DNA of 64,000 nucleotides from Tubiluchus corallicola (lineage: Eukaryota > Priapulida > Priapulimorpha > Priapulimorphida > Tubiluchidae), in NCBI GenBank assembly GCA_030141605.1, contig JAQGDQ010000051.1, positions 372,001 to 436,000 of the forward strand, read 5' to 3'. Positions 55,079 to 64,000 of the stretch are shown here, one piece after another (position 1 is the first letter of the stretch; the number at the start of each line of letters is the position of its first letter). The notes under the pieces are model-generated. The model saw only the letters and a list, made by a program, of their open reading frames with translations, was not told the origin of the DNA and searched no databases. Position numbers and translations under genes: made by a program.

Positions 55079-55929
55079 GCTAGATGTTTTCAAGCTAAAA
55101 CACTTTTGTAAGGATCAGAACGAAGTTATAATGAACTGGAACGTCTCTTTCCGCCTCTTCCTGGCATGTGTTACAGGCCCGTTTTTAATGCGAGACATGC
55201 AATATTGGAATTGAAAAAAAAGATTATTAAAATATCTAAAACATTTTAACAGCATGTCATTAAACAACATTGTAAATACACAATGTTTTTGGATAACCAC
55301 ATGCACGTCACGTGTCAAAAAATAGAAGTTCTGATTTTACTAAAACGAAATGCATTTCCTAGGTAATCAAGCATGAAAAATTCAATGGAGACAATATTGT
55401 GGTCTTCAGAGCCTTGACCTGTGGATCACGGATGAAAAAGGCACAAGTTCCATTTGAAATGAGACAGTTGATGCTAAGTACATCAGTAGGTGTCGCGGCG
55501 ATCGCGACGTGTTAGCAGTTTATAATCATAATACATGTTGAGTTGCAACTTTAACAAATAGCTGAGCTGGTTGAAGACAATATTCTCAAGTGCTAAGTAT
55601 TTTTACAATTGAGCATTTTTACAATAAATATTTAGCTGAATTATCATTAATCATTATTTGGCAATACTTGTTCTCTGCTATAGATTTCAATAGCACTGAA
55701 TCAATGTGTAAACTTTGAAAACGTAAATAAGTGCTGCCATCAGTGCTTGTTTATCGTTGCAAGCAAAAATTTTTGTTTTCTCAAAGCCTATGCATGGGCA
55801 AACCAGTCTACCTCCAGCAATCTTCTAATAAAGGTCATTCATTATTCAGGTTGTTCCAGATTGTTAAGCGATCATTTATTTTTTATAATTCATCGCATCC
55901 ATACATTGTCTAGTTTTATACGACCGTTT

Positions 55930-56080
55930 AGTTTAGTCTAGTGGCAACGCCTCAACTTTCCGTTTGGGAGGTCGTGAGTTCGATACAGCAGCCGGGTAAT
56001 ACCAGCAACTTATGAATGGTACCTGCTGTTGTCCTGCCTGGCCTTAGGGTAAAAGTGGGATAATAATAGACTCAGTTATG
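55930..56080 (+). repeat. tRNA-derived SINE
   Basis: The A box TAGTCTAGTGG (55935-55945) and a B box-like GAGTTCGATAC (55976-55986) lie 30 bases apart, as in a tRNA promoter. They are followed by GCAGCCGGGTAATACCAGC and a non-tRNA tail (GGTACCTGCTG, CCTGCCTGGCCTTAGGGTA). The head plus unrelated tail marks a SINE, not a tRNA gene. Confidence 0.7.
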
Positions 56081-56109
56081 TAGTTGCGGAATTGTTATTT
56101 GCAGTCGGT

Positions 56110-58205
56110 CCAAAAGCTCTTTGGAGTTCACGTTAATTGTTCATCCAAAAAACCGACTTTAAACAAAGATAATTGATTATTATGTCCATACAATTTTACG
56201 TGCTTTACAAAATAAGTACAAGTAGCATTTTAGTACAAAATGCTGGGGTTTGCTGCAGCGAAGTGTAGTTTTCACCAACAATCAGCAATCAAATTCTTCT
56301 CAAACTCACAGAAGCAGAATCTTACCTCAGTTTTGACACGGTTCAAAAACGTTGACTAGTTTTTCATTTATTATATGTGAATATTGTTTCTTAAACAACT
56401 CGCAAACACAGAGAGCATTGTGAATGTTGTACTGATGCCAGTGTTTCAGGCACACCTTCGTTTTCCAGGTTTATGAAGCCTGTGCATACTAGCACCTAGT
56501 ATATAAAGGTTTCTTTACCACCGCTTTTTACCACCTCAGAATTTTATTTGTACGATGCAAGAAAGGGTCTCTGACAAGTCTTTCTTTTAATTTTTCTCTA
56601 CATTTCGCTCGTTTTGGAGATGTCTGATGATATGCACACAATGTTATTTTTTATTTTTGTTTATTTATAGTAATCTTTTGTGAGGGTAGCTCCTTCGCAC
56701 TGCTTTCCAACGAGGCCCTCGGTTATTTACAAATATGTAAACTGAATTTATATTTAAATTGAATATAATTATATAAATAATGTTGTAACTGTGACCGAAG
56801 CCGATTTCATTGAATTTAATCGACGACCTCTATTCTACATCTAAAGCTGAGATAGTGGGGGACTCTTCGACAAAGGCTGTGGACGAAATCATTAAATTTA
56901 ATGAAATTTTAGCTCTGCGCCGATCTGCATCTGTCGGAAAACCACGTGATTGAGCGAAGGCGCAATCATAGATTAGATAAAACGCGGACGCTTAGAAAGT
57001 TACGTATGGAACTATACATGCCAACTTGCCAACATGTATTTCCAATGGTGTTTCTGGTATATTCGTATCTATACTTAAAGCCGCTAAAAAAAAATTAAAA
57101 TAACCTTTTCGTTTTTTTCTGATTGCAGTAATAGAGGCCTTCCAGTAGCCGTCAAAAATATAAATTAATCTATGCAATTAGGTCTGTATTTAACAATATT
57201 ATTGCAGCCATTGCTAGCGAAATTATTTTACACTTTTATTCAAATTTGTTATATCACTTTCATATTAAACTAGTGATACGCTAGTAGATAATTAATTAGT
57301 TACTAACCAGCATCCTTAATTTATATTACTGAACGTAACTATCCCGTTAAAATAAATAAATCTAAATCTAATCTAAAAACATTTTGTAATGCTCTGTTTA
57401 TCAAATTTACTAGGCACTGTGGTTTAATTTAACCTGCTACCGAACGGATGGACTGAGAAAGGGCTGTACAATCCTTCATAAAAAATAGTACGCAATCGAA
57501 AAGGAAAGTTTCTTAAAGGAATTAAAACGGTTTTCCTAGTGCCCCCAATGAAAACCATTAAAAACACTTTTAAGTGGATTTCTTCAAGGAGAACCTTTTA
57601 CAGAAAACTCCACATGACATGTTTTCACAAAGAAACCTGTTCAGAAGATTTTTCTAGTGACTGAATCAACCCGGCCATAATTGTTGAACTTTGAAACCAA
57701 ATTTGCTTTAAAATAGGAAATTGGTATGAAAAAGTTGGAACGAACCCTAGATTTGAACAAGGGACATCTTGAAAGCGAAATGTCTATAGTTCAAATCAAG
57801 ACTGTTTTTCGAATTTTTCACATTTCCAGTGTTGGAGTAAATTTAGTTTCAAATTCAACAATTACATTGTGGAAATATTCCATCATTAATAATAATAATA
57901 ATCTTGAAATTATAAATAATTAGTTTCTTCTGCAGCTGGTATTTTAACACGATAGATACCATTAAATACCCAAAAAACTTGCTTTGAAATCATTATTACA
58001 CAAGCTAAACAAAGTAGTAAATTATAATTGTTATTATATTTGAAATGAGTAAAACGCTGTCACTTGTAGTAGTAGTAACCACATATAGGCCAGTTTAAGC
58101 AAATGATTTAAAAAATTAATAAAGTGAGAAATACAGTAGTTTGCAATTACATGCCAATAATTAGTCTGCCATATAAAATGCACTGAAGCGTTGTAACTTT
58201 GCATC
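56110..58205. other. Intergenic, no gene recognised
   Basis: AT-rich sequence. Near 57738-57790 a degenerate B box-like stretch (minus strand GTTCAAATC) may be another SINE head. A short AAT repeat occurs near 57888. No coding frame with family features. Confidence 0.5.
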
Positions 58206-58535
58206 AACAGTGGCAGCTGCCTGTGGTTGGGTAACTTACGACAACAGTGGCGGCTGTCTGTGGTTGGGTAACTTATGACAACAGTGGCGGCTCTCTGTGG
58301 CTGGGTAACTTACGACAACAGTGGCGGCTGGCTGTGGTTGGGCAATTTACGACAACAGTTGCAGCTGTCTGTGGCTGGGTAACTTACGACAACAGTGGCG
58401 GCTGGCTGTGGTTGGGCAATTTACGACAACAGTTGCAGCTGTCTGTGGCTGGGTAACTTACGGCAACAGTGGCGGATGTCTGTGGTTGGGCAGCTTACAA
58501 CTGTGGCGGCTGCCTGTGGTTGGGTAATCTGAGGT
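58206..58535 (+). repeat. 37-bp minisatellite, 9 units
   Basis: The unit is AACAGTGGCGGCTGTCTGTG followed by GTTGGGTAACTTACGAC. Nine copies, strikingly G-rich in an AT-rich setting. Units 4-5 and 6-7 repeat as an almost identical 74-bp pair (GGCTGGCTGTGG with GGCAATTTACGAC, then TTGCAGCTGTC). The last units lose a few bases. The false open frames here are repeat translations. Confidence 0.93.
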
Positions 58536-58699
58536 GGGACTACTGGTAGTTGTTCATACGGTGGAGCAGGTTATGCTGCAAAAGACAAACGTTGAAGATC
58601 AAAACACTACGTGAATAAATGCGCATTGTTGCTGTGAAAAATGCTCTTTTTTCAGAAATTTGTGGGAGAGACCTCGGCCTTGTTTTAATTTGTTGATTA

Positions 58700-58880
58700 G
58701 AATTCAAACAAATGCGTGGAAATATATATAGTCAAATTTGTTATTTTTATAGAAAAAAATGCATAACGTTTACGTCTACGAGTTGTTAATTAAAATGTTT
58801 TGCTGTTATTGAAATATGCAATTTAGATTAATTCATGACTTTGTAAGAAAAACGGCACAACTATTTGATTAAAAGAATGG
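58700..58880 (+). repeat. Dispersed repeat, second family, copy 2
   Basis: Counterpart of 48781-48965 with the same ordered motifs (AATATATATAGTC, AAATGCATAACGTTTACGTC, GCAATTTAGATTAATTCATG, CAACTATTTGATTAA). Divergence is moderate. Confidence 0.75.
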
Positions 58881-59966
58881 CCACCCAAAATATAATTTAT
58901 TGCAACTTACATGATTTGGCGCATTTACATTATTATTTTTTATCACAGCTATAACATTAAATAGCACTCAGGAAAACCAATCATATATAATTATTCACTT
59001 TATCACAATAGTTAATGCAATAAGCACAGAGTACTAATGCTAGATATGTGATGCGCAAATGCAAAAGACCTAGGAACCGGAATAAACTAGTTTGCAATAC
59101 TGTAAATGAAAAGCCTAGCAGCAGAGTTGAACTCAATCACGGGAATCCGTGACACTCTGGAAACGGAAATGGTAGACAACAAAATATGTAGCACAAAGAA
59201 ACCTGCAAAAACCACTAAATCTAAAATACTGTATATAACACAGGCCACAATAGGAAAATCAGGTTTCATGCGTAAGATGTGTGTCAAAATATATGAGTCT
59301 ATAAGTGCATGAAATGTATGAAAGGGTTATATATGTGTGAGAAAATCAAAATAAGTACCTTAAAGGCACATCCAAATAAATATCAAAAATTATATATGAG
59401 GTGACAAATTATCTGTGATTATACGTGGTTAGAATGCAAAAACACTATCTATTTGGTTTTGTGTTTTATATTGTTTTGGGGGGTGATTTTTTATACAACC
59501 TAATTATTTTACAATATTTACAAATGAAGACAGGACAATTTATAATAGCTAATATTGTCTTTGACTCCTCATAGCAAACGTAGTGTGGCAAGAACTCCAT
59601 CCATCAGCTGTATAGCAGTGTAACCATTGCCATATCCATAACCTGTGACTGGCATAACCATAACCATCATAACCGCAACTAGTAACCATAATTGGAACGG
59701 GCCCTGAACCAATCAGGAAACCAACTGCATCATCATAACCATGACATTCTGAATCAACAAATGAGGGTTCAAAGTCTGTCACTACTACTGTTCACTAATC
59801 ACTGGACAATATGTCGGTGCTGACATCTGTTAGCAATTTCCTTGCTTTTTGGCGGCTTCTCTCTTTGGACGTTCGCTGACAGGTAGAGGTGAAGAATCCG
59901 CATCTGAAATGGAAGCAGCAGCATCATTCTTGTTAGGACAAGACACGTGTTCAGTCGAAACGTCTG

Positions 59967-60491
59967 TCAAAGTCGTATGAGATGAATTATGAAAATGACA
60001 TTCAAGAGGGACAGACATTTAATATTTCTGTTCAAAGTGGAACCATTAACAAGAACTTCAACATTACGAATTAAGCCATCTGCATGAGGCTTCAATTTAA
60101 GCACTTTGCCAATGCGCCACTGTCCTCGTTGAAGGTTTTGACCTTCTACCAGTACTACATCGCCTATACAAGGAGTAAACGGAACGGTTACCTTAGGTTG
60201 AGAAATATGTTTGCGATGCTGTTCTCTAAGACTGAGAAGATGCTCATCTTTCCAGATTCGCCAGAAATTGCTAAGGATCTTTTGACCTTTCTTCAATAAG
60301 GCAAGCAACTTCTGTGCTGAGGTTTCTTTACCAACTGTAAAGTCTGGCTCACTGTCGTCCAGCTCAGGCATAGTGTGCAAGATCTGTTGATTAAGAAAAT
60401 TTGAAGGAGTTAGAGCATGAGTAGAATTTATGTCAGCATCAGTATAAGTAAGAGGCCTATTATTGATAACATTTTCTATTTCAATAAGCAA
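59967..60491 (-). pseudogene. BEL/Pao DUF5641 domain
   Basis: This open frame has the family hallmarks: an early 'E...N.RPLTY' block, a central 'W..W..E.L..LR' block and a late 'GDVVLV', 'RGQWRIGKV' block. It is the region after integrase in Pao polyproteins. It is intact here but cut off from the rest by frameshifts. Confidence 0.85.
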
Positions 60492-60927
60492 AGTATTGAG
60501 ATGTACATGTGGAAGAGGATGATTACTGATTACCTTTTTAGAGAACGCTTTACCAAGACAGCTAACCGTTCAAAAAAACCCGCCAGTCCATGGTGATAAC
60601 TGTGTAATGAATTTCCACTTACACCCTTGCAAGCTGAAAGATCTAGAACTGCATTTTCAAAAATGTAAGTAACTGTTTGCTTGGCAAATGTGAAGGACGA
60701 GAAATTATCAGAAATTATAATATCTGGCAACCCACGTCTACCAAAAAAAACAGCGCAAACACATAAGAAAATGTTCAGGTGTTAGATTATTTACTAATTC
60801 TAGATGTACTGCTCTGGTTGTAAGACAGGTGAACAAACAAATCCAAGTTTTTCATAAATTGGCTTAGAACTACCACCATAAAATTCTTTTGTAATCACTC
60901 TGGTCCCATATAATCTAGTCCAGTATA

Positions 60928-61497
60928 TTAAAAACACCGACTTTCAAACAAACGTATTGAAGGCAGGTCAGCCATTTTAGGCAAACGGAAAGGACCCCCT
61001 TTAACTTTACGACATGTGGTACATTTAAAAAGTACACTACGGACAGCAATGCTACTTGATGGGATCCAGTACTTTTTGCGTATCAGAGCCAACGTTTGAG
61101 CAGCTCCAACATGCAAATGAGTTACATGGTAGTGTCTTACCAGAAGGAGAGTAAAAGGGTGGTCTTTTGGTAACAATGCGGGTTTCTGTGAACCATAGGT
61201 GTCCAGATTACCAAGTAGACCAGCGCATCTGATTATGTCATCACTATCAACCATTGGACCAAGGTTTTGGAAGTTCCTTAGTTGTTCAGGTGAAAATGCT
61301 GACTGGGCATGCCTTACCCACATCAAAGTGGCATGCTCCATATCACGAGAGGTGATGCGATGAGACGTATCTGGATCACGACGAAATTTCCTGATGGCTT
61401 TCAGAACAAGGCATGAGACTCGAACCAGCCTGACAAATGAAGAATGGTTAGACAATGGAATCACGGTAAGATCTACTTTATTTGCATCGTCGGTCAT
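60928..61497 (-). pseudogene. BEL/Pao integrase zinc-binding domain
   Basis: It contains the H-H-C-C zinc finger of retroelement integrases: 'H..HVG...TL..IR..YWI' followed by 'C..C'. It is followed downstream by a broken integrase core. Not functional on its own. Confidence 0.85.
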
Positions 61498-61669
61498 GGG
61501 TGACGATTCAAATTTAGCAAATATACAAGAACCATTAAGTTTAATTTCTGACTCTCTTTGCTTTAACTCGTCTGTGTTAACAGGTGGAAGATCACTAGAA
61601 GGCTACAATGATTTTTCGTGAAGTAGAAATTCAGGACCATGAACCAGGTCTCATTAAGAACACCAGAAT

Positions 61670-62025
61670 TTATTTAGTGGCATAGTCTGCAATATTGTAT
61701 TTAGACGGTACATAGCGAAAAATCGCGTCATTGTAACTGCGTAATTCACTTACTCTGTTAGTAACAAATGTACTCAGTGGTTTACTTAAGCGAAGCCAGT
61801 GCGAAACGCACTGTGAATCAGTAAGATTAGTGCATATAACATCACTTATCTTAAACTGTTCTCGAACAAAGTTGGCAGCTCTGGCGCAAATTAATACTCC
61901 CAACAACTCCATTCTGGGTATTGTTGTGTTTTCTTCGGAGCCAGTCTTGTCTTGGTGAACACCAAATCTGTGCGAATAGTGCCGTCATGATGTACCTGAC
62001 GAAGATAAATTACAGCGCTTTAAGC
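61670..62025 (-). pseudogene. BEL/Pao RNase H-like fragment
   Basis: It carries the stretch where Pao polyproteins have '.KTR.AP.K..TIPR.ELL...' (frameshifted near 61930), followed by 'TDSQ.V..WL' and 'VPSK.N.AD..'. The reverse transcriptase expected before it is not present. Confidence 0.8.
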
Positions 62026-62141
62026 GTCACAGCGGAGGCGGAGCGATAGACCAATATGTTTGACGTCAATTATATAGTACGCTGTATCAATCAACGCTGT
62101 ATAAAACATGTAAATTTAAACTCCCGTGATGACCGCTAGAC

Positions 62142-62440
62142 GCAGCCATTTTGAGTCATTTGAAACAGGTTTAGATAACAATGAGTAAAGTTTTAAAAAA
62201 AGAATCAGAGCATTCGTGGCGCAAATTTTAAATTACTGTATCTTGTCAATGAGATTAAAAATAGAATATTTGTTAGCGAGTGGTGCACCATGAAGCGAAG
62301 CCAATTAGCGAAAGCATTCTAAATAATTAATAATTTTCTTTCCTAGTTACACAAGTTTTTCAAGCAGGTAAGCGAAATGCTAAGTAACATAACTTTGGAA
62401 AGCTTTTTGGGACATAGTTTAACATTTGCTTTTCTTCCCC
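62142..62440 (+). repeat. Unnamed ~300-bp dispersed repeat, copy C
   Basis: Ordered motifs GCAGCCATTTTGAGTCATTT, GTTTAGATAAC, AATCAGAGCATT, AATTACTGTATCTTGTCAAT, GAGTGGTGCACCA, TTACACAAGTTTTTCAAGCA and GGTAAGCGAAATGCTAAGTAA match copies A, B and D. Confidence 0.8.
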
Positions 62441-62825
62441 TGATAACGCTTGTGTAGGTGACGTTATATAATGGCGCGGTCGGAACAGGGTCGCGGGAAA
62501 TTTAAAATGAAGACAAACAAAAAATCCTTTCAACGCAAGTACGATGTACGCATAAAATTGTTATATAAGTACATAAAATACGCATAAGTAATATAATTGT
62601 TAAATGCGATTTTTCTGAAACCTACTTCCGGTAACCTTTTTCTTGTCCTTTAAAGTAGTAAGAAGCTGTTATCAGCTGTTGGAAGAAGACTTCTTGTCTG
62701 GATTGTTTTTAAAATGCAATTTGCGGATTTGCAATAAATTTTGACAGTAGTAAAATAGGGTAGTATTTTCTGCTATAGCAGTTTGTAATGCTGAAGAAAA
62801 AACAAAAACTGGACGAAAATTTTTT

Positions 62826-63100
62826 ACAAACGAGAAAAAATAATCAGAGCATTAGCAAATGCTCTCTTCACTGACTAAGCAAATGTATAAATTACTTTAT
62901 ACTGTCAGTGAGATCAACAATGTGTTTTTGATGAACCAGTGGTGCACACTGGGAAGGTGAGTCAGTACTGTTTACCAGTTGGCACGAACATTTTTAAATC
63001 ATTAAGAATTTTCAAACAGGTAAGCGTAGTGCTAAGTAATGTAACTATGAGAAGAAAGTTCTTGAGGATATACTTGCTTTTTTCCTTTAAATACGCACAC
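62826..63100 (+). repeat. Unnamed ~300-bp dispersed repeat, copy D
   Basis: It starts AATAATCAGAGCATTAGC and continues TAAATTACTTTATACTGTCA, AACAATGTGTTTTTGATGA, GTGGTGCACACTGGGAAGGT, AAACAGGTAAGCGTAGTGCT. It lies about 650 bases after copy C in the same orientation. The 5' part seen in copies A-C is missing. Confidence 0.8.
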
Positions 63101-63439
63101 GGGGTCAGCAAACGATCTGTATAGGATATATAATTAAATACAATGTAAAATGAAAAAATTAATACAGTTCAGCAAATCAAAAAACAAAGAAGCTTGCCTA
63201 ATCCAATCCAAGTTCGTTGTCGGAAGATAATTGCTTGATAATAGCTTGAGAATGGCTTGGTAATGGTTTAATGATAGTTCAAAGAAACAATACTCAAAAT
63301 CTACTTCGCCTTGGAAAGATTGAGCTGAGAAAACAAGAACATAATAAACCTATATTGTGTCATATCATTTCCAGTGGTGTCGGTGACGATGGCAATGGCA
63401 GTGGTAGTAGTAGTAGTAATAGTTTATAGTTAACATTTA

Positions 63440-64000
63440 TAGTTAAAACATCACAACTTTATTAAAACTTTTAATTTACATTTAATTTTATATTAAGAGC
63501 TCTTATTTTTCAGATCCAAACTCACTACGTTATAATAAATACGGTAAATTTCAGTATTTTCTTGTTTAACTTTAAAAATTGAAATTGTCCTACAGTAATT
63601 ACATACACACTTGTGTCAGTAAGGAAATAATTAGGCATGAATGCTTTGTTAAATCACAATTATTTACTTGCCTTAACTCTTATCTATTTTGTCAATAGTG
63701 TTCCTATAATTATAAATAGTCAGTAATTATAAAAACAGTTAAGAGCACGTCTTTAAATACAAATTTTATGCTACTAAAAAACATTTATAGTTAAAACACC
63801 ACAACTTTATTAAAAATTTTAAATTACATCAGTGATCATCAGCGATAAATTTTTACAAACACAAAACGAGTTTATATATATTGTTGTACGTTTGTAAAAA
63901 ATTACCACCAACGATGACAGCAGTAGCTCTGTCAAAACGTTTGACATGATTTTTTAACTATGTAATTTAAAATTTTAATAAAGTTGTGTTGTTTTAACTA
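63440..64000. mobile_element. TIR element at window edge
   Basis: The stretch TAGTTAAAACACCACAACTT (63788 onward, about 43 bp) recurs inverted at 63957-64000 with one mismatch and a one-base gap, and in direct orientation at 63440-63480. The 63788-64000 unit looks like a ~213-bp MITE. The second left-type arm may mark an older or nested copy. No coding sequence. The right flank is outside the window, so the target duplication cannot be checked. Confidence 0.7.

Larger units (their letters stand above)
59830..62025 (-). mobile_element. BEL/Pao LTR-retroelement fragment
   Basis: On the minus strand, in order: an RNase H-like region (about 62020-61670, with one frameshift near 61930), the H2C2 zinc-binding part of integrase (61497-60928), an integrase core piece (60730-60530), the Pao-specific C-terminal domain DUF5641 (60491-59967) and a basic tail end (to 59833). 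Gag, protease and most reverse transcriptase are absent and no LTR is visible on either side, so it is a truncated, decayed copy. The domain order is diagnostic for BEL/Pao. Confidence 0.88.

Noticed and set aside
58247-58527. Overlapping open frames with Trp/Gly repeats
   Set aside because: Translation of the 37-bp minisatellite in two frames.
59549-59782. 77-codon minus-strand frame rich in Gly, Tyr and Trp downstream of the BEL/Pao end
   Set aside because: It arises from repeated CATAACC-like words and has no recognised domain.

Overview
The window is AT-rich, intron-rich animal DNA, most likely from an invertebrate. Coding sequence is split into short exons with GT-AG borders. Introns run from a few hundred bases to several kilobases and are loaded with DNA transposons, LINE fragments, tRNA-derived SINEs, minisatellites and microsatellites. 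I cannot name the species. The close resemblance of the RNF19 protein to its human relatives fits a metazoan but does not fix the phylum.

Positions 1092-26730 (+) hold 20 exons of one large gene whose 5' end I cannot find. All exon phases agree over 4,413 coding bases, giving about 1,470 residues. The order is an Ig-like domain, a Ser/Thr-rich linker, a DOMON domain on two exons, an unrecognised ~99-residue exon, three CCP/sushi domains with one exon each, a transmembrane helix, and a cytoplasmic tail of about 660 residues rich in tyrosine motifs of the SH2-docking type. I do not know this domain order from a named family. It is the best candidate here for an undescribed receptor. Its introns hold a 25-bp minisatellite of about 111 units without an indel, a 22-bp tandem array, two hAT-type elements with perfect 8-bp target duplications and an element carrying a MADF coding remnant.

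Positions 26731-34879 are intergenic and hold decayed transposons. A LINE 3' end is split by a hAT element with an 8-bp duplication; further on are LINE reverse transcriptase remnants and a pogo-like TA-flanked element.

Positions 34880-44795 (+) encode a complete RNF19-type RBR E3 ubiquitin ligase in eight coding exons (698 residues): RING1, IBR, RING2 with the catalytic cysteine, and two hydrophobic segments. Its introns contain a pogo-like MITE, an IS630/mariner-like element and a partial duplication of an exon-intron border.

Positions 47452-54002 (-) encode a Golgi carbohydrate sulfotransferase of the HNK-1/CHST8-14 type: a large catalytic exon and, about 5.5 kb upstream, a probable signal-anchor exon. 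The phases of these two exons do not match, so at least one small exon between them is missing from my model.

Positions 54003-64000 are repeat-dominated: a SINE, a 37-bp minisatellite, a decayed BEL/Pao retroelement on the minus strand (59830-62025), several copies of an unnamed ~300-bp repeat and a terminal-inverted-repeat element at the window edge. The three host genes look independent; nothing suggests they act in one pathway.
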